Below, in pieces: positions 12,194 to 24,451 of a stretch of DNA of 64,000 nucleotides (the first letter of the stretch is position 1; the number at the start of each line of letters is the position of its first letter). Position numbers and translations under genes: made by a program. Source of the stretch: Morchella semilibera (taxonomy: Eukaryota > Ascomycota > Pezizomycetes > Pezizales > Morchellaceae); NCBI GenBank assembly GCA_009192285.1, contig WBVU01000010.1, forward strand, positions 1,238,111-1,302,110, written 5' to 3'. The notes beneath the pieces were generated by a model. That model made no database searches. It was given only the letters and a program-made list of their open reading frames with translations, and was not told where the DNA came from.

Positions 12194-15100
12194 ATGGTCA
12201 AGGTCGACAAGCAAGCTGCAGGTTTCGATGAAGGACGCCCGACGGTCGCAGATCTCTATGGTGACAATCCATTCGCGCAAGCTGCAAAACAGCACTGGTT
12301 GAAGGAAAAGCCGTCGAAATTCAAGCCGGATGCCTTGAAAACCGAATTCTATGATGTTCTGGAGAAGGATGGGTTTCGGTTTAGGTCTTTATTGATCTTG
12401 GAGAACCTACAGTTCTTGGAAAAGTTAGTCGTGCTCTGCCGGTTGAGGGAATGGTTGTTGACGTAGTGCTACGAACAGGTTCCTATGGCCCAATTTCTCG
12501 GAGGACTCCTCGAATTTTCATATCATATTGATCGCGTTGATGGTAAATGTTAAGCGGCGGGAGAATCTAGGGATCTGGGGTAAGCATCAAGAAGTACGTG
12601 ACGGGTTGTTGAAATACTGATCGAGTGGGCTAGATCACATCTCCGGCTCACCGGAAAACTTCTCTGCCCTATTTCGCCGCATCCTCTCTATGTGCATTGA
12701 TTACAGCCTTCCACTCTCTATCCGAACTCATCTACTGACATTCATCGTCACTTCATTCCAATCACTCGACAGCAGCCTTGTACGGAAAGAATGTGCGCCA
12801 TTGGTCTCGATAGGAATATGGCATAATCTGTCTACCGAGCAGGTCCGGGAGGCACGATTCGACAAATATCCCCAAACAAAGAAAGCTTGGAGAGCAGCTA
12901 AGAAACGTTACGAAGCATCAGATGATAGCACTAAGGCAAGGTTAAGGTTTGAGAGGATGTGGATTTTCCAGATGATGCTGGATTTCCTGAACCTCATGTG
13001 GATGCCTGTAGAGGGAGATGACCAAAAACGTTGCTACACCCATTCATAGTGTAGTATTTATCAAGCTAACTCCGATTTAGAGACCTTAACTTATTGCGAA
13101 CGCTTTATTGAGCTTCTTACCGACCTTGAATCCCAGCTTCCTACAAGGCGCTATGTCAACTTTCTAGTCAAAGATCTTCACATCCTTACTGCCATCAAAT
13201 TATCACCCTTCTATACCGATTCGGAAAACGGTCTCTTCCGCGATCTCTATTCTCTCCTTGCCCATTACGTTAACTTTTCAATTGACGACCACTCTGGTCT
13301 CCAACTATCCCAACAAGAATCACGAAAAATCCATAATTCAGACTTAGCGAGGCTTCAAAGAACAGCGTTTAAGCACTTCAAAGATAAATTAACCATCCTT
13401 GCGCTCGCAAACTACGGAAGTATAGGGCAGAGGGACGAGCTTGCGACTCATCTTACAGAGCTAGACGATGAAGAGGTTGTGAGACTGTGTCAATTGCTTG
13501 GGCTACGAACAGAATACCCGAGAAATGTTGTTGTATTTGTAGATCGTGCGTTCTTGACAGAGGCACTGCTAGCTGTTCATGAGAGGAGAAAGACCTTCCA
13601 AGAACAGGCCAAAGAGCTTCCCGTGCTACCAAACCAGAGTACCCTTTTCGAGTCATCCCTTCTCCGAAACGAGTATTACGACGGATCTCGGCCTCTGGCA
13701 ATCCCCAAGCTCAACCTGCAGTACTTGACTGTAGGCGACTTTTTGTGGAGATCCTTTATCCTTTACCGATGCGAGGCATTCTTTGCAATCCGAAGGGACA
13801 TTGAGGACTCGTTACATCGGCTACAGCCCAAGCTTCAATACCCTAGCATGCAAACCCAGTTTCATGGATTCTCTAAGATGGCACTTTTGATCAGCAGACC
13901 TTCGTACGTGTGCGCTCCTCGTTTTGCTGATCTTGAGACACTAACTGTTCCAGGATACTCGAAACTGCACCTCCTCGTGTCGGCGAGGAGAAGCCGGCTT
14001 ATGTTCGCGCAGAGATTAGTATTGATCTCACTAGACTTTCTGATGAAGTTCGCCGCGACTGGGAAACCCTGCGGCAGGATGACGTTGTTTTCCTCCTAGC
14101 GGTGAAGGGTGTTGACGAAGGTGATAAGATGATCACTAATGGCGGACCAGAAAAACTGAGCACTGCTGAAAAGTTCGGGATTAAGTGTTTGAGGGCCGCA
14201 GAGGTTATGCAAGTGCTTGATCAGGACGGAAGACAGCTGAGAAATGGTGAGGGGCAAGTCAGAAGATCAGGTGGAAGGTGTAGACTGCATGTCAAACTAG
14301 ACACGGAGATGTATAGGGTATGTGCACTATTGACGCGTAATGGTGTTTCGGGGTGAATTGCTAATTAATGCTTTACCCCAGATTGATGCGGATCATATCA
14401 AGGCTGGAAAGCCGGACGTCTATGACTCCATTAATGTATTAATCAAGAGAAAGGGCAGGGAAAATAACTTCAAGCCGGTCTTGGAGTCGATTCAGGAACT
14501 CACGCAAGCAGACATCCCCATGCCACTTTGGCTGCAGGAAGTCTTCCTGGGATATGGAGACCCAGCTGGCGCGAACTACACCAAACTCCCAAATCGTCCA
14601 AAGACCCTTGATTTCCGTGACACTTTCGTCGGTTGGCAACACCTATTGGAAAGCTTCCCGGGAGTGGCATGTTCCCCGTCTCCCCACGCATTATCGAATC
14701 ATGCTAATGTTATTATAGGACCTTCAACCAAAAGAAGGCACTGATGAAGGATGTAGTCCTCCCTATGTCCTCTCAGATAAGCCGTCCCCAGAACAGTCTA
14801 GGCCCGTAGCCAAGAAACGTAGAAGAGAAATCATGGAGACTGTGGAAAACGATGCCCTTGAAGTTTCAACTTATAAACTCCCGAACATGGGGCCTTACCC
14901 TGTTGATAAACCGCGCACAAACCATATCGAGTTCACCCCAGCGCAGGTTGAGGCAATTAGGTCTGGAACCAATCCAGGTCTCACTGTCATCGTCGGTCCT
15001 CCCGGAACTGGTAAAACCGATGTTGCTACCCAAATTATTAGTAACCTTTACCATAACTTCCCAACGCAGAGGACACTGTTGATTGCACACAGCAACCAGG

Positions 15101-16914
15101 CGCTGAACCAGTTGTTTGAGAAGATTACAGCACTAGACATTGATGAGAGGCATCTGCTGAGGCTTGGACATGGTGAGGAGGATCTGAAAACAGATACCAA
15201 CTATAGTAAGCAAGGAAGAGTGGAATCGTTCATGGTAAGTTTTGTAGATGTTCTATAGTCTCTCCCGGCTTCTAACATTTTTATCAGGATAATCGTGTTC
15301 GATTGCTCGCCGAGGTAGATCGATTAGCGCTTTGCATAGGAGCCCCAGGCGCCCACGGTGATTCGTGCGAGACTGCAGACTACTTCAACCTTGTTTATAT
15401 TCGTCCAGCTTGGGAGAAGTTTCAAGAGGAGATTTCCAAAGAGGGCATAACCAATGAAAGGATTCACGAGGTCTTCCCTTTCCACAGCTACTTCTCAAAT
15501 GCCCCAGATAAGATGTTCCCAGACAATGCAACTACTGAAGAAATGCTTGAGATTGCGGAAGGTGGATATCGGCATATCTCAAGGTTTTTCTCAGAGCTGG
15601 AAGAAATAAGACCATTTGAGTTATTGAGGACTGCCAGGGATAGACAGAATTATCTGCTTACAAAGGAAGCGAGGATTGTTGCTATGACCTCGACCCATGC
15701 AGCTATGAAGGTAGGTTTTATTGATTCAGGCTAGACCTTTGTATCCATATTCTGACAGTTCTTTATAGCGTGGTGATATTGTCAAGCTAGGCTTTCAGTA
15801 TGACAATGTAGTGATGGAGGAGGCCGCACAGATCACGGAAGTTGAGACGTTCATTCCCCTAGCCCTTCAAGCTCCTAGGGATGGCGAGCTACCCTTGCAG
15901 AGAGTTGTGCTATGCGGTGATCATTATCAAAACTCCCCCATTGTCCAGAATATTGCGTTCCGTCAATACGCAAACTTGGAGCAGAGCCTTTTTGCCAGAT
16001 TGGTTAGACTAGGTGTACCCACAGTGAACCTTGATCAACAAGGCCGTGCGCGCCCAAGTATTGCACAGTTGTATAACTGGCGTTATCGTAATCTTGGAAA
16101 CCTCCCGTTGTTGGATCAAGAACCAGAATATCAGACTGCAAATGCTGGGTATGTTGATCGTTCCTTTTAAATCCGTCCTGTTGGCGCAAAGGTACTCATA
16201 TCTTGCAGGTTTCGCCACGAATTTCAGTTTGTCAATGTCGATGACTATAAAGATCAAGGAGAACAGGAACCTGTACCACATTTCATTCAAAATCTCGGGG
16301 AGGCCGAGTACGCGGTCGCTATATACCAGTACATGCGGCTTTTGGGTTATCCTGCTGAGAAGATCACTATTCTTACAACATACGTTGGCCAGAGGGCACT
16401 CATAAGGGACGTTTTGAACCGCCGTTGTGCACGTAACCCTCTGTTTGGTCTTCCAGCTACACTCACTACCGTCGATAAATACCAGGGCGAGCAAAATGAT
16501 TGTAAGTTTTCCAATTCGTAAAGTGCTTTGTTGACGCAGTTTACTAACGTATAAATAGATGTTATTCTCTCTTTGGTACGCACAAAGCGTGTCGGGTATC
16601 TCCGCGACATCCGACGTATGACCGTCGCTCTTTCCCGCGCACGACTAGGGCTTTATATTCTTGGAAGGCGTCAAGTTTTTGAGTCTTGCTACGAGCTCTC
16701 GGAAGCTTTCAACAGGCTCCTCGAGAACAAGAGTGATAAGCTTCAGCTCGTCACAGGCGAAATGTGGCCTGCAAGTCGGAAGCCGGAAGAAGATGTCGAG
16801 GCGGTAGAGATGGCGAATGTGGAGCATATCGGACAGTATGTGTATGAGATGACAGCGACAAAAGTGGAGAGCCTGAAGGCTGCAAAAAGAGAAATCCTGA
16901 ACGGAAAGTTGTAA
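12194..16914 (+). CDS. cwf11: Spliceosomal SF1 helicase of the Aquarius/Cwf11 (intron-binding protein) family
   Basis: Eleven exons: 12194-12423, 12479-12579, 12634-13029, 13081-13903, 13954-14317, 14382-14663, 14719-15234, 15288-15710, 15769-16148, 16209-16501 and 16559-16914. They give 1387 residues, close to the 1300-1500 usual for the family. The N-terminus [21 protein letters not shown] and the segment [14 protein letters not shown] are typical of Aquarius. The helicase core has Walker A GPPGTGKT (about residue 825), the Walker B variant MEEAAQ (about 1062), and C-terminal motifs [10 protein letters not shown] and [16 protein letters not shown]. Family members bind the intron in the spliceosome (IBC complex) and remodel it during splicing. 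Introns are 49-64 bases. The 5' splice site of intron 3 (GTTGCT at 13030) and intron 6 (GTGGCA at 14664) are weak and are the least certain joins. The other joins are fixed by homology and phase. Confidence 0.93.
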
Positions 16915-17940
16915 GCGGTGCCGGATGAGACGATACAAACTGAGATGAGACGAGACGAGTTAAAGATATTTGTGTATAATATAACTTTATAGTAGAATAG
17001 AGCGCAATGCGGCGAAAGATTCTGGCCTGGTGATATTGATGAAAAGAATTTATACTATTCGGTTTCCTGTGCATGTCGTTGGGACTGATGCCGGACTGTC
17101 CGGTGAGCGGGGAGTAGGGGTGATGGCAACGTTGGCGGGTGTGGACGGGCGGGTGATTGCGGGGGGCGTTAGTAAAAGCGTATAAGATCGATGCTTGATT
17201 CTTTTTGATACTCTACGGTCAATCGGGCCTGTGCTTGATGCCCATGACCCGTTATGCTATAGCCGTCCTGCCAACATCCTTTCCATGTTCCTTTAATCTG
17301 CCCGCGTTCCAGGAAACAAAGCTTTTCCTTCAGTTAGTTGTGGTGGCGACAGGGCTTAGGGTTGGGTTTACGCAGCACATGTCCCGAGTGATGGCCCGTG
17401 ATCCTAACTGTGTAAGGTAATCGACCTAACTAAACAATATGCAGCTACATGTAGCTAGTAAGTACATTTGGTGGTGTAGGTAGGGCCTCGATCATTCGAG
17501 ACATTCGAGACATATCTGGTATTGAGAAATCGCTGATAGATGTGCACTTAATAGTAATAATGTCTTTTTTTTTTTTTTTTTTTTTTTTTTGCTAAGACCA
17601 GAGTCCTAACTAAACTACTATATGTATTCTCCCTCCCCCTACAGACCGTATATCTACATCTTAGAGGGATCCATTTCTCTGTCTCGGTTTCGGCCATCGG
17701 CAGCAGTATCCTTCTAAAGCTCACCACCGTGGGTATATATATACTTGAACTCTGGTATTCACCAATTATTCCCGACGCTGGAGGTATTACTACAATTTTT
17801 ATCCCTATAATTACAAATGGCGCGCCAAAAAACATCATCATCACACAAGGTTTAAAAACTGCGCACTAGAAGGAAGGGGGAGGTATCAATATTTATATTT
17901 ATATTCCCCCCATCACCTATATATCCCACTACCCGACCAA
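16915..17940. other. Convergent intergenic region with a poly-T tract
   Basis: This lies between the 3' ends of the Cwf11-type gene and the minus-strand dehydrogenase gene. It contains a run of 26 T at 17565-17590 and one TACATGTA near 17446. No gene is supported. Confidence 0.6.
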
Positions 17941-19084
17941 CTAATAGTCGTAAAACCCCTTCCCACTCTTCTTCCCCAGCCACCCCGCATCCACCATCTT
18001 CGCCAGCATCACCGCCGGCCTATACTTCGAGTCGCCCGTCTCGCCATGCAGCACCCTCATGATGGCCAAGCACGTGTCGAGGCCTATAAAGTCCGCCAGC
18101 TGCAAGGGCCCCATGGGCACGTTCGTGCCGTTGCGCATGATATTGTCGATGTCGTCCCTGGCGCCCACGCCCGTCTCCAGACAGATGATTGCCTCGTTGA
18201 TGTACGGCATCAGGATCCGGTTCGCCAGGAAGCCCGGCGTGTCCCTGCTCGTCGACGGCACCTTGCCCATCGCCGTGACGAATGCGAGCGCGCGCGCTAG
18301 GGTCCCCGCCGACGTCTGCAGCCCCGTGATGATCTCGACGCCCTTCTGCACGGGCACGGGGTTCATGAAGTGGGTGCTGAGGACGCGGTCGGCGGCGCTG
18401 CCGGCCGCGGCCGCGAGCTTGGTGATGGAGAGGCTGGACGTGTTGGTGGCGAGGATGGCGTGTGGTGGGGTGATGCTGGGGAGCCGCGAGAAGATGTCGA
18501 GTTTGAGGTCGAGGATTTCCTGGCGGGGTGGGGGGGAGAGGTTAGCGGGTTGTGTTTGTGTTTGTGGAGAGATGTGGGGGGTGGGCGTACGGGGACGGCC
18601 TCGATGATAAAGTCGGAGTCTTGGAGGGCAGAGAGCTCAGTGGAGGTTGTGATACGAGCGCGGACCTGGTCGGCGGCTTCGGAGGTGATGCGTGATTTCT
18701 TGATGTCCTTCTCGAGGAGGGTGTCTAAGAGTTTTTCATAGCCAATTAGCCCCTCCCTTCACTTTCAAGTACAATAGCGAGTACTAACCCATGAAGCTGA
18801 TTGACCTTTTGATCGACGCTGGATTGCTGTCAATGATTGTCACGGGCACCTCTGCCACCTTTGCAGCCACGAGTGCGATTCCAAGGCCCTGAATATTGTC
18901 CGTCAGCCTCTCGTTCTTTCTTTACATTCCGGAGCTCAATCCGTACCATCTGTCCTGCACCAATAACGCCCAGTCTCTTCACATCATGCTGCGCAGCCCT
19001 CGTCGCAGTTGTCGAGGAGAACAGCCGTACGGATGGTCTTACAGCAACCACAGAGGCCGCATTGGGTGCCAGTCTTCTAAACAT
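17941..19084 (-). CDS. 3-hydroxyacyl-CoA (3-hydroxybutyryl-CoA) dehydrogenase, mitochondrial
   Basis: Four exons: 18947-19084, 18789-18888, 18591-18724 and 17941-18519, giving 316 residues. The first 30 residues are rich in R, A, S and V and lack acidic residues, as in a mitochondrial targeting peptide. The NAD-binding Rossmann motif GVIGAGQMGLGIA (about 39-51) is rebuilt across intron 1. The conserved dehydrogenase blocks VIEAVPE-type (here IIEAVPE), NTSSLSITKLA, STHFMNPVPV and DTPGFLANRILMPYINEAI follow, and the protein ends GWLGKKSGKGFYDY. The enzyme oxidises 3-hydroxyacyl-CoA with NAD and belongs to short-chain beta-oxidation or butanoate metabolism. Intron 2 uses the AG at 18725-18726, which joins FMD to TLLEKDI as in homologues. 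The coding part is strikingly GC-rich compared with its flanks, and a long antisense frame arises from this bias. Confidence 0.93.
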
Positions 19085-19719
19085 TGCTATGCTGTACTAG
19101 GGGGGGTGTCTATGTATATAGTAGCTAAAGGGGTGGGCGGTCGTGGTGGAAGTTGAGATTGGGATTGGGGATTATTATGGTCCAAGGCCTCGGAGGTGCC
19201 TGGTGGAGGTCGCAGCAGTTTGTCGGTTAGGTGCGGGTATTGTCACATGTCAGACACAGATGTGGTCATGGGCCGTATATCGTGGAATGGATCTATTGGA
19301 TATACATGTATATACGCAGGGGATGTACATCTGGGACCGGTAATGATTGGGGGGTTTGAACTTTGCACGTTATTGATCCTGTCTCAGCCGAAAGCGATCG
19401 ATTGGGTGGGGGCGAGGGCGGGGGAGGGAGGAGAGTGATGGTCTGTGATGCAAGTGATGGTCTGTGAGGATTGGTGTGAGTGATGGGCGGTGATTAGGAG
19501 TGTAATTATATCTTGGGTGGATTAATTAACATCAAGTTCAATATGGGGGTATTCATTAAGAAGTGGTTCCTTGTGTAGTTAATTGATTGATCTCATTGAT
19601 TCGCCGTAGTCTAGAGCCTGATCCAAGGGCCCAGGTTCGATTATTTACTAACTTCTCCCAGCTCTTCTTCTCCCCATCCTCTTGCAATTGTAAACCCCCC
19701 ACGCCTCATTAATCGATCA
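19085..19719. other. Intergenic region between divergent dehydrogenase and THG1 genes
   Basis: Shared upstream region of two divergently transcribed genes. It is G-rich on the plus strand near 19110-19440 and carries one TACATGTA (about 19301). A near-tandem repeat of the words TGATGGTCTGTG lies around 19435-19465. No gene was seen. Confidence 0.5.
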
Positions 19720-20927
19720 ATGATCCGCCGCCAACCAAAACTAAGTTTCCCGCAAAGTTATCATTGGCCCCTCCCAACCCTTGCGTCGATCCCCCACCGC
19801 CAACTTCATGCAGGCCCCCCCACCACATTAATCCTGAACCATCATCATCCCCATCATCACCACCGTAGAGTCATCACCACCACCGCAAAGCCCCCCCGCA
19901 TGGCAAACTCAAAATACGAGTACGTCCGCGCCTTCGAGCGCCCCGACCCCCTCCTCCCAAACACCTACATCGTGATCCGCCTCGACGGCCGCGGCTTCCA
20001 CAAGTTCAGCGCGCGCCACAACTTCGCCAAGCCCAACGACGTCCGCGCCCTAGACCTGATGAACGCCGCCGCCGCGGCCGTCGTCCGCGACCTCCCCGAC
20101 ATCGCCATCGCCTACGGCGTCTCGGACGAGTTCTCGTTCGTGCTCCGCCGCGACACGGCCCTGTTTGAGCGCCGCGAGGCAAAGCTCGTCACTACCGTCA
20201 CGAGCACCTTCACGAGCTGGTACGTCTACCTGTGGGGCGCCTTCTTCCCGGATACCCCGCTGGCGCCGCCGCTGCCGTCGTTTGATGGTCGCGCGGTGTG
20301 CTATCCGACGACGGCGAATCTGAGGGACTATTTGTGCTGGAGACAGGCGGACTGTGGGGTTTTCTTTCTCCTCTTTCCTTATTTTTTTTTTTTGAGAGGG
20401 ACGAACGGGCTGACTCTGTGTGTGTGGACAGGCCATATCAACAATCTCTACAACACGACGTTCTGGGCGCTGGTGCAGCAGGGCGGGATGACGGCGCAGC
20501 AAGCGGAGGATACGCTCAAGGTCTCTACCCCCACCCCCTCGTATGCGCTGAAGCCGGGTCTCTCCTCTAACACCCTCTACGCTACTACCTACAGGGCACA
20601 TTCGCAAAAGACAAGAACGAGATCCTCTTCTCGCGCTTCAACATCAACTACAACAACGAGCCCGACTACTTCAAGAAGGGTAGCGTCATCTTCCGCGACT
20701 ACAAAGACGTCCTCACCCACCCACTCCCCGTGGCCGAGGATGTTGCCGCAACTACAACCGCGACAACTACAGCAGCAGCGACAACGGCGGTCCCGAGGGA
20801 AAAGTCAAAGACGCAGCTCGAGAGGGAGAAGAAGCGCGCAAAGAAGGCGCAGGTGGTCGTCGAGCATGTGGATATCATCCAGGACGAGTTCTGGGAGAAG
20901 CGGCCGTGGATATTGGGGGATCGATGA
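19720..20927 (+). CDS. THG1: tRNA-His guanylyltransferase
   Basis: Three exons: 19720-20353 (or starting at 19900), 20432-20520 and 20595-20927. The protein is 351 residues from the first ATG, or 291 residues from the internal ATG at 19900, which starts MANSKYEYVRAFE exactly like yeast Thg1. The enzyme adds the extra 5' G(-1) to tRNA-His. Visible motifs are VIRLDGRGFHKFS and YGVSDEFSFVL (metal-binding acidic residues), HINNLYNTTFW (rebuilt across intron 1, T|GTGGGG...ACAG) and INYNNEPDYFKKGSV. The 60-residue extension before the internal ATG is open, basic and contains a His-rich stretch; it could be a mitochondrial presequence or simply 5' leader. Near the C-terminus an Ala/Thr-rich insert and a Lys/Arg-rich helix are lineage-specific. 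The 5' splice site of intron 2 (GTCTCT) is weak. The gene converges on the thioesterase gene with 271 bases between stop codons. Confidence 0.93.
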
Positions 20928-21198
20928 CTAGCCCCAGTATATGCGTAGCAACGGGACTAGAGGGGGGAATTATAGATAAATTTTTTATAGAGTCTAATGA
21001 GCTGCCCCGGATATGAGGGCAGCTAGCTGGCGTTGTTCTTTTTTTCTATATAGGAGTTTTCCGTCTAACAAGCAAAGTGCGAGGGTATCAACGCCTGTGT
21101 TATGTTTGCATGTCTACCTGTATATATCCCGTATGCTTAAACCCACCGCCGCCGCCACCACCACTACCATTGCCGCACAGCAGGTAAATGCCCTGCGC

Positions 21199-22209
21199 CT
21201 ACGGCTTCTTTACAAACTCCGGTGACAGCTGGTCGATGATGTTCCTCTCGTCCGCCCATGCGAGCTTCACATACCTTCATACACCATCACTCGTCAGCCA
21301 GCTAATTAACCAGCAAACCGATCATTTCCACATCATCACCACCTGCGGGGTCAAAACTCACTTCGTATGACTCCCCCTCGCAAACAGCACATCCTCCTCA
21401 TTCCGGAAAGCGATGCTCGTGAACGCAAGCGTCTTCCCAACTACCACACGCACCCCATCAGCCAAGCAGCAACAACCAACAACAACAACAAGAGACAGAG
21501 ACTCACATCTATCGCACGTCACCTCCGCACGCACTTTATTCCCCACCGGCCCTCCAGACGCCAAGTACGTGACTGCGCGCGCCCACCAAATACTCAGCTC
21601 TGCGCATCTCTCTTCCGGGGAGGGAGGGGGGGGGGGGGCTATATACCGTTGATATCGGTGCTCACGCCCGTCGAGTAGAGTCCCTTGGATGCGACGGCGA
21701 GCGAGCCGCCAAGGTCCAACCATGGATTGCGATCCGTGCCACCGTGGGAGAATCCGAAGGCGGTTTCTAAAACATCATTGTGGTGAAATCGAGCACGGAC
21801 GCACTCATTGGGGGGGGGGGGGGGACGGGGGAGTACGGTGTGGCTGCTTCTCGACGGTGAGTTCAAAGTTGACCTTCCCGGGTTCGGCGTGGGTGAGCTT
21901 GAGCTGTGGTGGGGGTGCCAATGATCGCTTGGTCAGGTGGGTCGTACAAGGCGCAGGGAGGGATTGGAGGGGGGGGGTACGCTTTGGAGGAGTCTATTTT
22001 GAGGGGGGGGTCAGTGGATTTCTGGGACTTAGGGAAGAGTTTGGGATGGCTGTTAATACCTTGGCTCTAACCCGCTGGATTCGAGGAAAGACGACCAGAC
22101 CTGTGTAATATAGCAATCAATTGTGTTGTCCAAGACCTCAAAAGGGGCCGGAGATCAAAGAAAATCAACTGACAGAGCGGACAAACTTTAGTGCTGGTGA
22201 TGCAGACAT
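21199..22209 (-). CDS. Hotdog-fold acyl-CoA thioesterase (THEM2/PaaI type), eight exons
   Basis: Exons: 22174-22209, 22060-22100, 21981-21993, 21837-21903, 21647-21766, 21507-21572, 21362-21440 and 21199-21274, giving 165 residues, a normal length for the family. The protein starts MSASPALKFVRSVWSSFLESSGLEP. The hotdog signature HGGT...DLGGSLAVASKG with STDINVTYLAS follows, then GKTLAFTSIAF and ARGSHTKYVKLAWADERN, ending LSPEFVKKP. The family hydrolyses acyl-CoA thioesters, often in mitochondria. Exon 3 is only 13 bases (residues RLLQS), yet it restores the segment LEPRLLQSLKL seen in homologues. Introns of 66-87 bases carry C homopolymers in the sense strand. Eight exons in a 498-base coding region is unusually dense. 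Between HGGT and DLGG there is one residue more than usual, so the 21767-21836 joint could be slightly different. Confidence 0.86.
21981..21993 (-). other. 13-base microexon of the thioesterase gene
   Basis: The exon is flanked by AAAATAG on its 5' side and GTACCC on its 3' side (minus strand). It supplies one base to an Arg codon plus four codons (LLQS). Without it the frame from exon 2 to exon 4 does not join; with it the family-conserved segment is restored. Confidence 0.75.
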
Positions 22210-22454
22210 TGTTTAGTTAATTTATAAAAAAGGCTGTTAATTTCCTGGGCTCTGGCGCTGATATTCGAATCCTTCCGGGTAACCTCGGCTGCTTGTAGCA
22301 GAAGAATAGGAATGGTTACCCTGCCTGCCCTTCTTGTTACCCGCCCGCCCTGTCAATGACGGAATCGCCAGTTCCTTCCTCTTTTTTTTTTTTAAGCCTC
22401 AATTACCACACTGTCTAAGAGAACTACAGACTTTTACTACACCACCACCACGCA
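22210..22454. promoter_or_regulatory. Shared divergent promoter, thioesterase / HER2
   Basis: Only 245 bases separate the two start codons, so both promoters must lie here. A T-run (22382-22393) and CT-rich patches precede the HER2 ATG. No specific factor site can be named. Confidence 0.55.
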
Positions 22455-24451
22455 ATGCTATCTCGACTCGGTGCGGCCAGGCAGTTCCTCAAAGCTGCAC
22501 GGAGTAACAAGCATCTCAATGCCTTCATCTCACTCAAGCCCGAGGACGCCCTCCTCGCCGAAGCTGCGTCTGTGGATTCCCGGCTGGGGACCTGTGAGTG
22601 CTACATTGGATTGGAATTGGAAATTGGAATTGTAGAGAGAGAGAGAGAGAGATACAAAAAGAGAATTCTTCATGGGTGCTGTTAGTAACGGTGTAATGGT
22701 CTAGTGCAAAGGAAATCTGATCATAGCAGTATCGACGGCCGCATCATTGCCGTGAAGGATAACATATGCACCAAAGACCTGCCGACCACCTGCGCTTCGG
22801 AGATGCTTCGAGGTTAGTTCAATCGGGCCCGAGTAAATGGGAGGGCGAGAGATGGAGTGGAGACTGAGGATTAAAGTTGTTACAAACCAGACTACGTCTC
22901 GCCCTACGAAGCCACCGTCGTTCACAACTTAAAGCGCGCCGGCGCCCTCATCATGGGAAAGACAAACATGGACGAGTTCGGCATGGGGTAAGCACCCCCC
23001 CCCCCCAGCGACATACATCCAATCCAGCCAGCCTCCAGTAGTAGTAGCAGTAGTAACATACATATCTGATTCCGGCGGAGCAGTAGATAACAAAGGAGCC
23101 CACAGATCCCACTCCATGTACTCAGCCTTCGGCGCCGTCGTTGGGCCCTCGCCGCCCGACGACCAGCATCCCCGGTCTGCAGGCGGAAGCTCTGGGGGCA
23201 GTGCGGTCGCCGTAGCTATGGGGATGTGTGATGCGTATGCCCCCCCCCCCCCAATTCTGGGGAGAATGGATAAGCTGAGGTGCTAGGGAGGATAGTGCGC
23301 TAGGTACGGATACGGGCGGGTCGGTGCGGCTGCCTGCCTCGTATTGTGGGGTGGTGGGGTTCAAGCCGTCGTATGGGATGCTCTCCCGGTGGGGGGTAGT
23401 GGCGTATGCAAGCTCGCTGGATACGGTGGGGATCTTGGGGAGGGATGTGGAGAGTGTCAGGAATGTTTTTGGTATGTATAAGAAGGTTTAATATGCGGCT
23501 ATTAGGGGGGGGGGGGGTTATTGCTAATGGGCGGACTGCAGATGGGATAAATGAACACGATCCTAGAGACCCCACCAGTCTGTCTGAGGAAACCCGAAAA
23601 CGCCTCAAACAGAAAATGTCACAACCAAAAAGTAGCAAAGGGCCTTTACGGATCGGAATTCCCGCGGTTTGTGCAGAACAAGCTCCATCTATCACTCCTA
23701 ACTAACCGCGACATCACAGGAGTATAACGTCCATGAACTCACCCCCAGCGTGCGCGAAGCATGGGAAGTGGTCGCCGCCCAGCTCCTCCAACGTGGGCAT
23801 GAAGTCCACCTCATCTCCCTCCCACACACCAAGCACTCCCTCTCCGCCTACTACGTCCTCGCACCCGCCGAGGCCTCCTCCAACCTCGCTAAATACGACG
23901 GCGTGCGCTACGGACACCGATCCGCGCAAGACCGCGACCCCGACACCGGCACCCTCTTCGCACCCACCCGCCACACCGGCTTCGGCGACGAAGTCCGGCG
24001 GCGCATCCTGATAGGCGCATATACGCTTAGCTCCGAGGCCAAGGAGAATTACTTTATCCAGGCGCAGAAGGTGCGCGGGCTCATCCAGAAGGACTTTGAC
24101 GATGCCTTTGCGCAGCCCAACTGGCTCAAGTACGGCAGGGACAAGCGGGGCTCGTCAAAGGATGGGGAGAGGGTGGACGTGATCCTGGCGCCGTGCTCGT
24201 TGTCGGTGGCGCCGCTGTTGGAGGACGTGAGGGCCCAGAGCTCGCCGCTGGACTCGTATGTGAATGATGTGTTGACGGTGCCGGCGAGCTTAGCGGGGAT
24301 CCCGGCGATCAGTGTGCCGGTCATGGTCGAGAGTGACAAGAACCCGCAGAAGCGTCCGATCGGGATGCAGATAATGGCGCAGTATGGTGATGAGGAGATG
24401 CTGTGGGAGGCGTCAAAGATCTTGGAGGGTCTGGGGCCAATCAAGGCTTAG
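22455..24451 (+). CDS. HER2: Mitochondrial glutamyl-tRNA(Gln) amidotransferase subunit A
   Basis: Seven exons: 22455-22593, 22705-22812, 22891-22987, 23106-23234, 23296-23471, 23542-23666 and 23720-24451, giving 501 residues. This is the GatA/Her2 member of the amidase-signature family. It hydrolyses glutamine and passes ammonia to Glu-tRNA(Gln) in mitochondria. The Ser-cisSer-Lys triad is visible: Lys64 in IAVKDNICT, the GGSSGGS loop (141-147), and Ser167 in [11 protein letters not shown]. The C-terminal block [22 protein letters not shown] is typical. Every join lies in a conserved block, for example [12 protein letters not shown] and [10 protein letters not shown]. Introns 3, 4 and 5 contain runs of 12 C (22995-23006), 13 C (23240-23252) and 13 G (23505-23517), and intron 1 contains a GA microsatellite. 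The N-terminal 20 residues are basic and could serve as the targeting sequence. Confidence 0.94.

Noticed and set aside
18046-18741. Long plus-strand frames opposite the dehydrogenase gene
   Set aside because: They are antisense shadows of GC-rich coding DNA and show no family resemblance.
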